Source of the DNA: Brevundimonas alba
GTDB lineage: Bacteria; Pseudomonadota; Alphaproteobacteria; Caulobacterales; Caulobacteraceae
Assembly: GCF_011927945.1 (NCBI RefSeq)
Contig: NZ_JAATJM010000001.1
Location: 257,501 to 321,500, forward strand
Length of the DNA: 64,000 nt
Direction of reading: 5' to 3'
The notes under the pieces were generated by a model. That model had not been told where the DNA came from, made no database searches, and saw only the letters and a program-made list of their open reading frames with translations. Below, one piece after another: positions 1-8,905 of this stretch; the stretch's first letter is position 1, and every line of letters starts with the position of its first letter. Position numbers and translations under genes: made by a program.

Positions 1-589
1 CCCCGACGACAAACCCGAACGCGTGCGCTTCCCAGGCGATCTGGGCGCCCTCGGCGCCGGGGGCCAGTCCGACAAGGCCGGTTACGGCGTTCAGCGCCAT
101 GATCACGGCCGCCATGGACAGGAAGCGACGGTCGAGGAGTGGACGAAGGCTGCCGTCCCGCCGCCCCAGCAGGCGAATAGCCGCCCCCATCAGGCCGAAT
201 ATCGCCCCCGACGCACCCACGAGGGGATCGTAGACCTCGGGATTGACCAGACCGAACCCGGCCGTCCCCGCGACGCCGCACACTATATAGAAGGCGAGAA
301 ATCCTGCGACGCCCCGCGCACGCGGCATGAGACGGGCGACGGGAGGGGCAAAGGCGAAGGCGCCGGCCGCGTTCATCGCCACATGCTCCCAGCCGCCGTG
401 CAGGAACATCGAGGTGACCAGACCCGGCCACCAGTCTCCCCTCCAGAGAGAGGCGGCCTGAAACGCCAGCGAATAGCCGCCGTCGGGAAGCCTCTCCTGC
501 AGCCAGTACAGCGCCGGCATGGACGCCGCGATCACCACCGCGATCGCCGGCGCTCTGAAGACGGGTTCGCGAACGGTCGCGTCGGTCAG
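1..589 (-). CDS. Rhomboid-family intramembrane serine protease (partial, C-terminus off the window)
   Basis: Reading the minus strand from about 589 down to 1 gives an uninterrupted membrane protein that runs off the left edge. It carries the rhomboid signatures in order: HGGWEHVAMN in the helix that supplies the oxyanion-side residues, GASGAIFG containing the catalytic Ser (GxSG), and AHAFGFVVG with the catalytic His. Rhomboids cleave transmembrane segments within the inner membrane. The start is uncertain: a CTG at 589 has GGAG six bases upstream, GTG codons lie at 538 and 535, and the first ATG is at 520. It diverges from the hfa operon. The substrate cannot be inferred. Confidence 0.8.
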   Translation of the reverse strand, partial: MTDATVREPVFRAPAIAVVIAASMPALYWLQERLPDGGYSLAFQAASLWRGDWWPGLVTSMFLHGGWEHVAMNAAGAFAFAPPVARLMPRARGVAGFLAFYIVCGVAGTAGFGLVNPEVYDPLVGASGAIFGLMGAAIRLLGRRDGSLRPLLDRRFLSMAAVIMALNAVTGLVGLAPGAEGAQIAWEAHAFGFVVG

Positions 590-646
590 GGTCGGCTCCG
601 GAAGTGCGGCTGAGGTTTCAGCGTCTTACAGCTCAGCATGGCAAGC

Positions 647-660
647 GGTTCTTAATAACC
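647..660. promoter_or_regulatory. 14-bp palindrome GGTT-N-TTAA-N-AACC upstream of hfaA
   Basis: GGTTCTTAATAACC is an almost perfect palindrome in the 136-bp gap between the rhomboid gene and hfaA. TTAA-containing motifs are rare in this GC-rich sequence, and AACCAT resembles a CtrA half-site, but a full TTAA-N7-TTAA box is absent. It could be an operator or promoter element for the hfa operon, which is cell-cycle regulated in Caulobacter. The function is inferred. Confidence 0.35.
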
Positions 661-725
661 ATGATCCAGATTGGGACCTGGGTTGCCTACCGACCCCTAA
701 ACCATGTTCGCGTGTGGAGGTTCTC

Positions 726-1160
726 GTGACCATCCGGCTGAAGACCATCCCCGCCCTCGTCAGCGCCGTCGCGCTGCTCGTCCCGGCCGCAGCCATGGCC
801 CAGTCCGCCGGCTCCTCGGGCATGGGGAACTACCAGGCGGGCTATGGCGGCTCGCGCTACACCACCGCCCGCCCGCAAACCGGCTCGACCCGCGACCAGA
901 ACGGCAACCGCCTGATCGTCGACGGAATCATCCAGGCCGGAGCCAGCGCCTATTCCAGCGCCAGCGGCGGCGTCTCCTCCAGCTTCTCGGGCGCGGGTGG
1001 CCAAGGGGGCACGGCCATCGGCGGCTCCACCGCCATCGGCAACAGCCTGAACGTCGTGGTTCAGGGCAACCACAACACGGTCATCGTCAACTCGACCCAG
1101 ATCAACAACGGCAATGTAACCGCCGGCACCGCCCTGAACGGCACCTTGAGGCTTCCATGA
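726..1160 (+). CDS. hfaA: HfaA, holdfast-anchor curlin-like protein
   Basis: A 144-residue secreted protein with a signal peptide ending AMA|Q near residue 25, then a Gly/Ser/Asn-rich mature part. The C-terminal half has curlin-like Asn/Gln repeats (GNSLNVVVQGNHNTVIV). In Caulobacter, HfaA works with HfaB and HfaD to hold the polysaccharide holdfast on the stalk-pole outer membrane. The GTG start at 726 is chosen because GGAGG lies at 716-720, five bases upstream, and the signal peptide begins there. Its stop codon overlaps the hfaB start (ATGA at 1157-1160), so it is the first gene of a coupled operon. Identity rests on gene order plus the curlin-like repeats. Confidence 0.87.
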   Translation: MTIRLKTIPALVSAVALLVPAAAMAQSAGSSGMGNYQAGYGGSRYTTARPQTGSTRDQNGNRLIVDGIIQAGASAYSSASGGVSSSFSGAGGQGGTAIGGSTAIGNSLNVVVQGNHNTVIVNSTQINNGNVTAGTALNGTLRLP

Positions 1161-2170
1161 TCAACGGCCAGACCGCCCGGCGTCTGAAGACGGTCGTCGC
1201 CGCTAGCGCCATCGCCGCGCTGCTCGGCGGCTGTATCTCCGCATCGGCGGGCCCGCAGGGCGTCTATGCGACGCCGATCGGCAATGCGCCGGTCACCGCC
1301 AATCCGACGCCCTACTCCGCCGCCCTCTACTGCATGGCCGACTACGCCCGGCGCTATAACCTGCCGTCGCCGCGCATGGCCGTGGGCCGGATCAGCGACT
1401 ACACCGGCACGGTCTCGGCCGACGGCGGCCGTCAGATCACAGGCGGCGCCTCGCTGATGGCGATGTCGGCCCTCGCCAAGTCGGGCGCCCGCATTCTCGA
1501 ACGCTACGACACCTCGGTCTCCGAGATGGAGCTGCGCTACGCCAACAACCGCCTGATCGGCGACGCCGGCCCCAACGCGCCGGACGATGTCGAATACCGC
1601 CGCATCCTCGCGGGCTCGGTCCCCGGCACCGACTTCTACATCGTCGGCGGCATCACCGAGGTGAACTACAACATCCGCTCGGGCGGCTTCGACATGGCCG
1701 CGGGTCAGGCCGCCACGGACACGCCGCTGTCCACGGCCTTCTCCGGCAAGTCGTTCGTGATGAACATCGCCATCGACCTACGGCTGGTCCAGACCACCAC
1801 CCTCGAGGTCGTCGACGTCGTCTCCTACCAGAAGCAGATCATCGGGCGGGAAGTCTCGGCCGGCGTGTTCGACTTCCTGAACGGCAACGTCTTCGACATC
1901 TCCGCCGGCGAAGGCGGGCTGGAGCCGGTTCAGCTGGCGGTCCGCGCCCTGATCGAGCGGGCCACGGTCGAGTTCATGGCCAACCTCTACGGCGCACCCG
2001 GCCCGGAGATCTGCCTCTCGGCGGGTCCGGACCCGCTGGGCACCGTCGGCGCGACCGGCGGCTACTATCCGGCTTACCCCAACACGGGAACGAACAATGG
2101 CGAAACCCGCGCGGATCCGTCTCGCTGGCACGATCGCCGCGACGGTGATGTGCGCCGCAGCCGCTACTGA
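1157..2170 (+). CDS. hfaB: HfaB, CsgG-like outer-membrane lipoprotein of the holdfast anchor
   Basis: A 337-residue lipoprotein with lipobox LLGGC (lipidated Cys about residue 26), then a CsgG-family domain with alternating strands and helices through about residue 290. CsgG proteins form the outer-membrane pore that secretes curli subunits; HfaB is needed for surface display and stability of HfaA and HfaD. The ATG at 1157 overlaps the hfaA stop. The last 74 bases overlap the start of hfaD in another frame, and the C-terminal tail beyond the CsgG fold is low-complexity and Arg/Asp-rich, fitting a tail constrained by that overlap. Function is inferred from family and operon context. Confidence 0.9.
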   Translation: MINGQTARRLKTVVAASAIAALLGGCISASAGPQGVYATPIGNAPVTANPTPYSAALYCMADYARRYNLPSPRMAVGRISDYTGTVSADGGRQITGGASLMAMSALAKSGARILERYDTSVSEMELRYANNRLIGDAGPNAPDDVEYRRILAGSVPGTDFYIVGGITEVNYNIRSGGFDMAAGQAATDTPLSTAFSGKSFVMNIAIDLRLVQTTTLEVVDVVSYQKQIIGREVSAGVFDFLNGNVFDISAGEGGLEPVQLAVRALIERATVEFMANLYGAPGPEICLSAGPDPLGTVGATGGYYPAYPNTGTNNGETRADPSRWHDRRDGDVRRSRY

Positions 2171-3353
2171 GGTTGCCGCGCAGACCCCGCCACCGGCGGA
2201 TTCGATCGTCCTGAACGAACAGCTGCAGCTGGGCGACGTCTTCTCGCACCAGACGCTCAACGTCGTCGACGCCCAGGAACAGGTCACCGTCAGCACCTCG
2301 GCGCAAGGCAACAGCGCCTCGGGCGCCGTCGAGAACGGCTCCATTACGGTCCAGTCCGATCAGGACATGCGCGGCGATTCGGTCGCGACCACAGACATGA
2401 CCCTCGGCGGCGACACCTACGGGATCGTCAACGCCACCACCCAGGCCCAGGGCAACTATCTGGCCGTCAGCGCCTATGACGCCGACCTGACGGTGGATGC
2501 GAACCAGTCCAACACCGGCGCCCTCGTCAGCGCCACCTCCCAGCTGGGTGAGGACGACGCCCGCCTGCTCGGCGGCGCGGTCATCAACGCCTCGGCCATC
2601 TCCAATACGGTCGCGGTCTACGGCGAAGGCTCCACCGTCGGCGGCTCGATCGACCAGTCCTCCTCCGCCACCGTTCGCGCCTACAACCGCATCGAGACGC
2701 AGTACATTCCGGCGGAGGCCAATGTCTCCAGCCAGGCCATCGTCAACGCGGTCCAGGTCACCAGCGGCCAGACCTCCGGCCAGAACCTCGCCATCGTCCA
2801 GACCTCGACCGGCGATTTCGTCGAGGCCGAGTCCAGCGCCAACTCCGGCAACGCCTGGGATCTGGCCGCCCGCGCCCGCGCCTCCGCCAACCAGGCCGTG
2901 CTCTACAACCAGGGCGGCTCGGTCGTGGTCGAGTCCAGCCAGGACAACACCGCCTTCGTCCGCGCCGCCGCCACCACCACCGCCTATGACTACGGCCGGG
3001 CCGAGGCTCACGCCCGCGGCGTCGCCAACGAGCTCTCGGTCGGCAACAACGACATCTACGTCGAGATCGACAACAGCCAGTTCAACTCGGGCGGCGTCGA
3101 CGTCACCGCCACCTTCTCCGGCACGAACGGCTACGACGTCTATGTCGGCGCGGACGCCGTCGGGAACAGCGTCACCGGCTACGCCTGCTCCGAGTGCGAA
3201 GGCTATCTCGAAGCCCGCAACAGCCAGACCAACAGCGGCGACGTCTCGGCCACGGCCAACACCACCGTCGCCGGCTCGACCCGCGCCGTGATCACCGGCG
3301 CCAACGCGGTCGGCAACTCCGCGACCTTCTACGTCTCGCGGCCCTCACATTAA
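2097..3353 (+). CDS. hfaD: HfaD, holdfast-anchor surface adhesin
   Basis: A 418-residue secreted protein with signal peptide (cleavage near EVAAQ, residue about 29) and a long body rich in Ser, Thr, Asn, Ala and Val. Recurring short strand-turn units such as NASAISNTVAVYG and GVANELSVGNN suggest a beta-helix or amyloid-like fold. A CSEC pair lies near residue 363. In Caulobacter, HfaD is a high-molecular-weight surface protein that needs HfaB for export and links the holdfast to the cell. The ATG at 2097 starts a complete signal peptide even though it lies 74 bases inside hfaB; no later in-frame start would keep the signal peptide. Confidence 0.88.
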   Translation: MAKPARIRLAGTIAATVMCAAAATEVAAQTPPPADSIVLNEQLQLGDVFSHQTLNVVDAQEQVTVSTSAQGNSASGAVENGSITVQSDQDMRGDSVATTDMTLGGDTYGIVNATTQAQGNYLAVSAYDADLTVDANQSNTGALVSATSQLGEDDARLLGGAVINASAISNTVAVYGEGSTVGGSIDQSSSATVRAYNRIETQYIPAEANVSSQAIVNAVQVTSGQTSGQNLAIVQTSTGDFVEAESSANSGNAWDLAARARASANQAVLYNQGGSVVVESSQDNTAFVRAAATTTAYDYGRAEAHARGVANELSVGNNDIYVEIDNSQFNSGGVDVTATFSGTNGYDVYVGADAVGNSVTGYACSECEGYLEARNSQTNSGDVSATANTTVAGSTRAVITGANAVGNSATFYVSRPSH

Positions 3354-3392
3354 TCTTCCGTAACTTGAGCGGCCCTTCCGTGTCGCTGAAAG

Positions 3393-3436
3393 GTTGTCAG
3401 GGGCGTCGGCGGTCGAGGATCGCGGCCCCTGAACCT
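3393..3436 (+). other. Hairpin between hfaD and the M16 peptidase gene
   Basis: CAGGGGC at 3398-3404 pairs with GCCCCTG at 3425-3431, and flanking AGGTT and ACCTT can extend the stem. No U-run follows, so it is either a weak or Rho-assisted end for hfaABD or a leader structure for the next gene. Confidence 0.35.
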
Positions 3437-3486
3437 TGTCCGGCGCGGCCGACCTGAGCCTCAGCGCCAATCGGAAAGATCCGCTT

Positions 3487-6357
3487 ATGCGTTCCCCCCG
3501 TCTGCTTCTTCTCGCGGCCGCCTCGGTTGCGGTTCTCGCCACGGCCGCGCCCGCCCTCGCCCAGGTCCAGCCCAGCGAGCCCTGGGCCCAGAGCACGAGC
3601 GACATTCCCGCCGACGCCAACGTCCGCTTCGGCCAGCTCCCCAACGGCATGCGCTACGCCATCCTGCGCAACGCCACCCCGCCGGGTCAGGCCTCGCTGC
3701 GCCTGCGCATCGACGCCGGCTCGCTGATGGAGAACGAGAACCAGCTCGGCCTCGCCCACTTCATGGAGCACATGGCCTTCAACGGCACGACCAACATCCC
3801 CGAGAACGACCTGCTGCGCATCCTCGAGCGGCTCGGCTTGGCCTTTGGCGCCGACACCAACGCCTCCACCGGCTTCGACCAGACCGTCTATATGCTGGAG
3901 CTGCCCCGGACCAACGACGAGACCGTCGACACCAGCCTGCGCATCATGCGCGAACAGGTCTCGGAAGCCCTGATGGCCCCCGAGGCGGTCGATGCCGAAC
4001 GCGGCGTCATCGCCGGCGAGGAACGTCTCCGCAACACCCCGGGCCTGCGTTCGATCAAGGCCCAGCTGGCCCTGCTCGCCCCCGGCCAGCGCATCTCCCA
4101 GCGCCTGCCCATCGGCGATCTGGAGATCATCCGCACCGCGCCGCGCGAACGCTTCGTCGAATTCTACGAGGCCTATTACCGCCCGTCGCGCGCGACCATG
4201 GTCGCGGTCGGCGACTTCGACGTCGACCAGATGGAAGCCAAGATCCGCGCCGCGTTCGAAAGCTGGGAGCCGAAGGGCGCCGAAGGCCCGGAGCCCGACC
4301 TGGGCACGGTCGCCCCGCGCAATCCCGAAACCCGCATCCTCGTCGAGGACGGCGTTCAGTCGTCGATCCAGCTGAACTGGATCAAGGCGCCCGACACCGA
4401 TCCCGACACCGTCGCCGAGCGCCGCGACAACCTGCTGCGCAACCTCGGCGTGGCCGTTCTGAACCGGCGTCTGGGCGAGATCGCCCGCGCCGACAACCCG
4501 CCCTTCATCTCGGCCGGCGGCGGCCAGTCGACCCTAGCTGAAAGCCTCGACATCGCCTCCGTCTCCGCCCAGTTCAACCCGGGCGAATGGAAGCGTGCGC
4601 TCGAAACCATCGAGCAGGAGCAGCGCCGTCTCGTGCAGTACGGCGTGTCCGACGCCGAACTGCAGCGCGAAATCACCGACACCCGCGCCGCGCTCGAGAA
4701 CGCCGTGGCCGCCGCCGCCACCCGCCGCACGCCGTCGCTGGCCAACGGCCTTGTCGGCGCGGTGAACGACGAAGAGGTGTTCTCGTCGCCCCAGACCAGT
4801 CTCGAGCTGTTCAACGCCGCCGTCGAAGGCCTGACCGCCGCCCAGGTCAATCAGGCCATCAAGCCGGTGTTCGAAGGCGGCGGCCCGCTGGCGCTGGTCG
4901 TCTCTCCGGTCGAGGTCGAGGGCGGTGAAGCCGCCGTCACCGCGGCGCTGGAGGCCTCGCGACAGGTCGCCGTCACCGCCCCCGCCGCCCAGGCCCAGCT
5001 CGACTGGCCCTACGCCAGCTTCGGCGCGCCGGGCGTGGTGCAGGAACGGCGCGAGATCGCCGAGCTCGGCGCCACCGTCGTCACCTTCGCCAACGGAGTC
5101 CGCCTGACAGTCAAGCCGACCGATTTCCGCGACGAGCAGATTCTGGTCAGCGTCCGCACCGGCATCGGCGAACTGGGCCTGCCCACCGACCGCTCGGACC
5201 CGCAGGCGCTGGCGCCGCTGATCTTCACCCAGGGCGGTCTGGGCAAGCTGACGGCCGACGAACTCAGCCGCGTGCTGAACGGCCGCATCTATTCCGCGGG
5301 CTTCGGCGTCGACAGCGACACCTACAGCCTGTCCGGCGCGACCCGCCCGGCGGACTTCGGCCTCGAGATGCAGGTTCTCACCGCCTATCTGACCGACCCG
5401 GGCCTGCGCCCGGCGCCGTTCCAGCAGATCAAGGCCTTCTTCCCGCAGATCGTCGCCCAGCAGATGGCCACCCCCGGCGGCGCCTTCCAGCTGCAGGCTT
5501 CCGGCCTTCTGGCCAGCGGCGACAAGCGTCAGTCCTTCCCGACCGCCGCCGACGTCGCCTCCTGGACCATCGAGGACATGCGCGCAGGTGTGACGCGCGG
5601 CCTGTCCTCCGGTCTGATCGATGTCGTCGTCGTCGGCGACGTGACGGTCGAGCACGCCATCGCCGCGGTCGCCCCGACCCTCGGCGCCCTGCCGGCCCGT
5701 GGTCCGGACCCTCAACCCGCCCCCGGCGCGACGGTGCTTCGCTTCCCGGCCGGCGTCGCCGAGCCGGTCCAGCTGAACCACACCGGTCCCGCCGAACAGG
5801 CGCTCGGCTACATCGCATGGCCGACCACCGACGCCATCGGCGACCGCACCGAGTCGCGTCAGGTCTCGATCCTCTCGGAGGTGCTCAAGCTCCGCGTGCT
5901 CGAGGAAATCCGCGAGAAGCAGGCTCTGGCCTATTCCCCCGGGGTCGGCGCCAGCGCCTCGGATGTCTACGAGGACTATGGCTCCATCTCGATCACCGCC
6001 CAGACGGCGACCGACGCCCTGCCCGCCTTCTATGCGGCGGTGGATTCGATCGTCGCCGGCCTGCGCGACGCGCCGGTGTCCGAGGACGAGCTCAACCGCG
6101 CCCGTCTGCCGGTCATCGAATCGCTGCGCCGTAGCCAGGCCAGCAACGAATACTGGCTCGGCCAACTCGCTGACGTGGCGGTCAAACCGGATGAGGTCCA
6201 GCAGACGCTGACCCACATCTCGGACCTCGAGACGATCACGCCGGCCGACATCCAGCGTCTGGCCCGCCAATACCTGCGGCCCGAGACGGCCTGGCGCGCG
6301 ACTGTCACCTCGTCCCGCCCGGCCGCGGCTCCCGCAGCGGCTCCGGCCGCCCAGTAA
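3487..6357 (+). CDS. Secreted M16-family zinc metallopeptidase (pitrilysin/PqqL-like)
   Basis: A 956-residue protein with a signal peptide (ending ALAQ, residue 26), so probably periplasmic. The inverted zinc motif HxxEH is seen as HFMEH at residues 91-95, with a downstream Glu in the ERGVIAGEE segment expected to complete the site. The order is a catalytic M16 domain, an M16C domain, a degenerate second M16 domain (from about residue 540) and a second M16C domain, the usual layout of about 930-residue PqqL-type peptidases. It ends in an Ala/Pro-rich tail. The ATG at 3487 is chosen because the signal peptide starts there. Such enzymes clip peptides inside a closed chamber; the substrate is unknown. 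Confidence 0.9.
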   Translation: MRSPRLLLLAAASVAVLATAAPALAQVQPSEPWAQSTSDIPADANVRFGQLPNGMRYAILRNATPPGQASLRLRIDAGSLMENENQLGLAHFMEHMAFNGTTNIPENDLLRILERLGLAFGADTNASTGFDQTVYMLELPRTNDETVDTSLRIMREQVSEALMAPEAVDAERGVIAGEERLRNTPGLRSIKAQLALLAPGQRISQRLPIGDLEIIRTAPRERFVEFYEAYYRPSRATMVAVGDFDVDQMEAKIRAAFESWEPKGAEGPEPDLGTVAPRNPETRILVEDGVQSSIQLNWIKAPDTDPDTVAERRDNLLRNLGVAVLNRRLGEIARADNPPFISAGGGQSTLAESLDIASVSAQFNPGEWKRALETIEQEQRRLVQYGVSDAELQREITDTRAALENAVAAAATRRTPSLANGLVGAVNDEEVFSSPQTSLELFNAAVEGLTAAQVNQAIKPVFEGGGPLALVVSPVEVEGGEAAVTAALEASRQVAVTAPAAQAQLDWPYASFGAPGVVQERREIAELGATVVTFANGVRLTVKPTDFRDEQILVSVRTGIGELGLPTDRSDPQALAPLIFTQGGLGKLTADELSRVLNGRIYSAGFGVDSDTYSLSGATRPADFGLEMQVLTAYLTDPGLRPAPFQQIKAFFPQIVAQQMATPGGAFQLQASGLLASGDKRQSFPTAADVASWTIEDMRAGVTRGLSSGLIDVVVVGDVTVEHAIAAVAPTLGALPARGPDPQPAPGATVLRFPAGVAEPVQLNHTGPAEQALGYIAWPTTDAIGDRTESRQVSILSEVLKLRVLEEIREKQALAYSPGVGASASDVYEDYGSISITAQTATDALPAFYAAVDSIVAGLRDAPVSEDELNRARLPVIESLRRSQASNEYWLGQLADVAVKPDEVQQTLTHISDLETITPADIQRLARQYLRPETAWRATVTSSRPAAAPAAAPAAQ

Positions 6358-6375
6358 GCCGCCCGGCAGGACGCG

Positions 6376-6407
6376 AAAAAAGGCCCCGGTCCTTGCGGAT
6401 CGGGGCC
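6376..6407 (-). terminator. Intrinsic terminator for the minus-strand gene ending at 6500
   Basis: GGCCCCG (6382-6388) pairs with CGGGGCC (6401-6407). Read on the minus strand the stem is followed by six T (complement of AAAAAA at 6376-6381). It may also slow plus-strand transcripts from the M16 gene. Confidence 0.75.
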
Positions 6408-6499
6408 AGTCGCTTCTCAGGATCGTCGACAGAGCCGACGTTGATCAATCTAGGCCTCGCCGGCTGACGGCGGGCTGAACGCCGTTGTTCAGATGGGCG

Positions 6500-7378
6500 T
6501 CAGAATACCCGCCCACCCACGCCGCCATCCAGCGTCATGGTCGCGCCCGAAACGGCTATGCCCTGCTGCTCGACGACTTCCTCGCGGTACTCGGTGTAGA
6601 TCTCTTCCCGGATCATGGTCAGGATCTTCACGCCCGCGCCGTAGCGGCGCAGCAGCGAACGCTCGTTGCATTCGCGCTCGGCCTTCTGGGAGCGGCATTC
6701 GACCTGTCCGCCGCGACCGTGCCACAGCGCCTCGCCCTTGCGGCAATCCATCGTCTCGCCGTGGCCGAAGTCGGCGTCGCTGACATATTCGGCCCAGGTG
6801 TACTGCAGCCGCGTTCCGGCGAGGCAGCGATACAGTTCGCCTTCGTAATCTGCGTCCACGTCACGGTCAGGGCGGACCTGCGAGGCCGGATGCGGCACGT
6901 CGCGGTCGTCGATGCAGAAGGCGCGGATCACGACCCGCTTCTCCCACCGGCGACGCGCCTCATAAGGGACGCGCACGACCTGGCGCACGCGGGCGCCCTC
7001 GACGTTCAGGCCGTTGATCGTGGTCGGATAGGGCTGGTCGACCGTCACATAGGCCGAGCCGCCCCCCGAGACCCAGACGCTGCCGCCCGCGCGGGCGTTC
7101 AGTCCGGCCCGGCTGCGCGCGCTCGCGTCGGCGCTGGCGTTGACGTTCACATTGACGTTGAAGTCGCCGCCGCCGCCGCAGCACGGCGGAGCCGGCGGCT
7201 GCTCGCAGCAGGGAGGCGGCGGGGGCGGCGGGGGCGGGGGCGGCGGCGGCGGCTGGCAGCACGGCGGCGGGGGCGGCGGGCAGCCTTGCCCGCATTGCGC
7301 CGCAGCAGTTCCAGCGACCGCCGTCACGGCGACGAACGCCGCCAGACCCGGGGCCCAGTTCATGATCCGCACCCGCAT
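6500..7378 (-). CDS. Secreted Pro/Cys-rich protein of unknown function
   Basis: A 292-residue protein that I do not recognise. After a signal peptide (cleavage near AAAQ, residue 27) comes a low-complexity region of proline runs split by Cys-Cys pairs, then a stretch of alternating VNVNVNASADASARS, then a folded-looking C-terminal domain with several cysteines (AFCIDD, YRCLAG, DCRKGE, VECRSQ). The alternating Asn/Val and Ala/Ser pattern could form a beta-strand or self-assembling linker. The ATG at 7378 has GGAGG eight bases upstream. The polyproline tract may make translation depend on EF-P. It sits alone between two convergent or divergent neighbours. Confidence 0.7.
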   Translation of the reverse strand: MRVRIMNWAPGLAAFVAVTAVAGTAAAQCGQGCPPPPPPCCQPPPPPPPPPPPPPPCCEQPPAPPCCGGGGDFNVNVNVNASADASARSRAGLNARAGGSVWVSGGGSAYVTVDQPYPTTINGLNVEGARVRQVVRVPYEARRRWEKRVVIRAFCIDDRDVPHPASQVRPDRDVDADYEGELYRCLAGTRLQYTWAEYVSDADFGHGETMDCRKGEALWHGRGGQVECRSQKAERECNERSLLRRYGAGVKILTMIREEIYTEYREEVVEQQGIAVSGATMTLDGGVGGRVF

Positions 7379-7519
7379 GGGCCGACCTCCACATTGAGTC
7401 TTCGCCGCTCATCCAAGACGCGAGCCGCTCCAGACTGCATCTGAACCGCAAAAGCCTTTCGTTTCCGTTGCTTTTCGCCCGGCCCGCTCCTTGCGGCGCA
7501 GAGGTCAGAGGCCGAGGCG

Positions 7520-8059
7520 ATGTTTCACCCTGATACGCAGTTCCTGATCGACCACTGGACCGCCCTGTCGCGCGGACCCGGGGCGCGTGGCGGAATCCCC
7601 GACCGCGCCGCTATCCAACCGGACGCGCTGGGACTGCGCCTGCCGCGGGCGTTCGTGGCGCGCCGGAACGGCGATGACGCCGTCATTCGTCTGGCCGGAA
7701 GCTGGATCGAAGGCTTCCACGGCGAGGCCTTGAAGGACCGGTCGCTGCTGCCCCTGTGGCGCGCCGCCTCGCGTCCGCTGGTGTCCACCGCCCTGACACA
7801 AACCGTCCGCGAGGGTCGCCCCGTGGTGATCGTCGCCCTCGCCGGCGCCATCGGCGCGCAGATCGAGATCACTCTCCTGCCCTTGCGCGGCCCGTCAGGA
7901 CAGCCGGATCGCCTGCTCGGCCTCTATGCGCCGGCGGCAACCCTCACGCTCGCCGCCGACGAGCCTCGCCTGCTGACCGCTCGCGTCTCGATCGGTGTGG
8001 GAGAGGCCGCGCGCGCTCCGCTCAGCCTCGCCGCGGTCGGCGGCCGCCGGATCGCCTAG
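7520..8059 (+). CDS. Single PAS-domain protein (PAS_5 family, MopJ-like)
   Basis: A 179-residue cytosolic protein consisting almost entirely of one PAS_5-type domain: an N-terminal helix ([12 protein letters not shown]), a segment with LPRAFVARR, the conserved [21 protein letters not shown] turn, then VTLLPLRG-type strands. There is no kinase or GGDEF output domain. In Caulobacter, the similarly built MopJ links starvation signals to cell-cycle kinases; equivalence here is only a possibility. GAGG about eight bases upstream supports the ATG at 7520. Its TAG stop overlaps the stop codon of the convergent gene in a shared CTAG. Confidence 0.7.
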   Translation: MFHPDTQFLIDHWTALSRGPGARGGIPDRAAIQPDALGLRLPRAFVARRNGDDAVIRLAGSWIEGFHGEALKDRSLLPLWRAASRPLVSTALTQTVREGRPVVIVALAGAIGAQIEITLLPLRGPSGQPDRLLGLYAPAATLTLAADEPRLLTARVSIGVGEAARAPLSLAAVGGRRIA

Positions 8060-8583
8060 GCCGGCTTCAGGTCCGTCAGATAGCGCTTCCAGTTCTGCAC
8101 ATAGTGGGCGGCGGACGCCTTCAGCGCCTCGATCTGACCCGGCTCCAACTGCCGCACCACCTTGCCCGGCTGACCCATGACGAGTGAGTTGTCCGGGATC
8201 ACCTTGCCCTCGGTGATCAGGGCGTTGGCGCCGATCAGGCAGTTCTTCCCGATCTTCGCCCGACCCAGAACCACCGCCCCGATCCCGATCAGGCTGTTGT
8301 CGCCGATCTCGCAGCTGTGCAGCATCACCATATGTCCGACCGTCACCCCGTCGCCGATGGTCAGGGGCTCGCCGGGGTCGGAATGCAGCACGCTGCCGTC
8401 CTGGATATTGGTGTCACGCCCTATTGTGATGGGATCGTTGTCGCCGCGAACCACAGCCCCGAACCAGACGCTGGCGCCGGGCTTGAGAATCACTTCTCCT
8501 ATGACGGTTGCAGTCGGCGCCACCCAGTATTCGCCCTCCGGGGGAAGCTGCGGTTTCTTGTCACCTAGACTGTAAACATTCAT
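8056..8583 (-). CDS. Gamma-carbonic-anhydrase-like (YrdA/PaaY) hexapeptide-repeat protein
   Basis: A 175-residue left-handed beta-helix protein with hexapeptide repeats throughout residues 20-150 ([26 protein letters not shown]). The three metal-binding His positions of the family are visible in the VLHSD, VGHMV and LHSCEIG segments. A C-terminal helix ([16 protein letters not shown]) packs on the trimer in known structures. Family members are trimeric metal-binding proteins with carbonic anhydrase or thioesterase activity. The ATG at 8583 is preferred over the adjacent GTG at 8586. It converges tail to tail with the PAS gene. Confidence 0.88.
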   Translation of the reverse strand: MNVYSLGDKKPQLPPEGEYWVAPTATVIGEVILKPGASVWFGAVVRGDNDPITIGRDTNIQDGSVLHSDPGEPLTIGDGVTVGHMVMLHSCEIGDNSLIGIGAVVLGRAKIGKNCLIGANALITEGKVIPDNSLVMGQPGKVVRQLEPGQIEALKASAAHYVQNWKRYLTDLKPA

Positions 8584-8837
8584 CACAACACCGTCATTTC
8601 TAAAGAAACCAAGGGCTTTAAGCTCTCGTAAACCACGCTAGCATCAGAGTGTAGATGCGATTCGAGGTCGCCATTTCGGCCCCGGATCCGAAGCCGGATC
8701 AAGCCCGGTCCGGTCAGCTCGGGAGGACGCGCGTGACGCGTTCCGGTCGGCGGATGTTTCCGCTGGAGTTTGGTTCCTCCTCCGACCCGGGCGGGTGCGT
8801 TGCATCCTCTGTCTCCCTCCTCCCCATCCTCGTCCAA

Positions 8838-8866
8838 GGCGATGCTTTTTCGGCGTCGCCTTTTTT
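8838..8866 (+). terminator. First tandem terminator in the phoH leader
   Basis: GGCGATGC (8838-8845) pairs with GCGTCGCC (8853-8860) through one G-T wobble and is followed by TTTTTT (8861-8866). No complete plus-strand gene ends upstream, so it is not an ordinary 3' terminator. Confidence 0.65.
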
Positions 8867-8876
8867 CATGCCCGCC

Positions 8877-8905
8877 GGCGACGCGCCTTCTGCGTCGCCG
8901 TTTTT
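8877..8905 (+). terminator. Second tandem terminator in the phoH leader
   Basis: GGCGACGC (8877-8884) pairs perfectly with GCGTCGCC (8892-8899), then G and TTTTT (8901-8905). It lies 18 bases before the phoH ATG and is a near repeat of the preceding hairpin, both being followed by TTTTTCATGCCC. This looks like a duplicated attenuator. Confidence 0.7.

Noticed and set aside
4534..6270. 578-codon open frame on the minus strand inside the M16 peptidase gene
   Set aside because: It is antisense to a clear two-lobed M16 peptidase, has low-complexity Gly/Arg/Asp composition, no ribosome-binding site and no domain. High GC content removes stop codons and makes such frames common.
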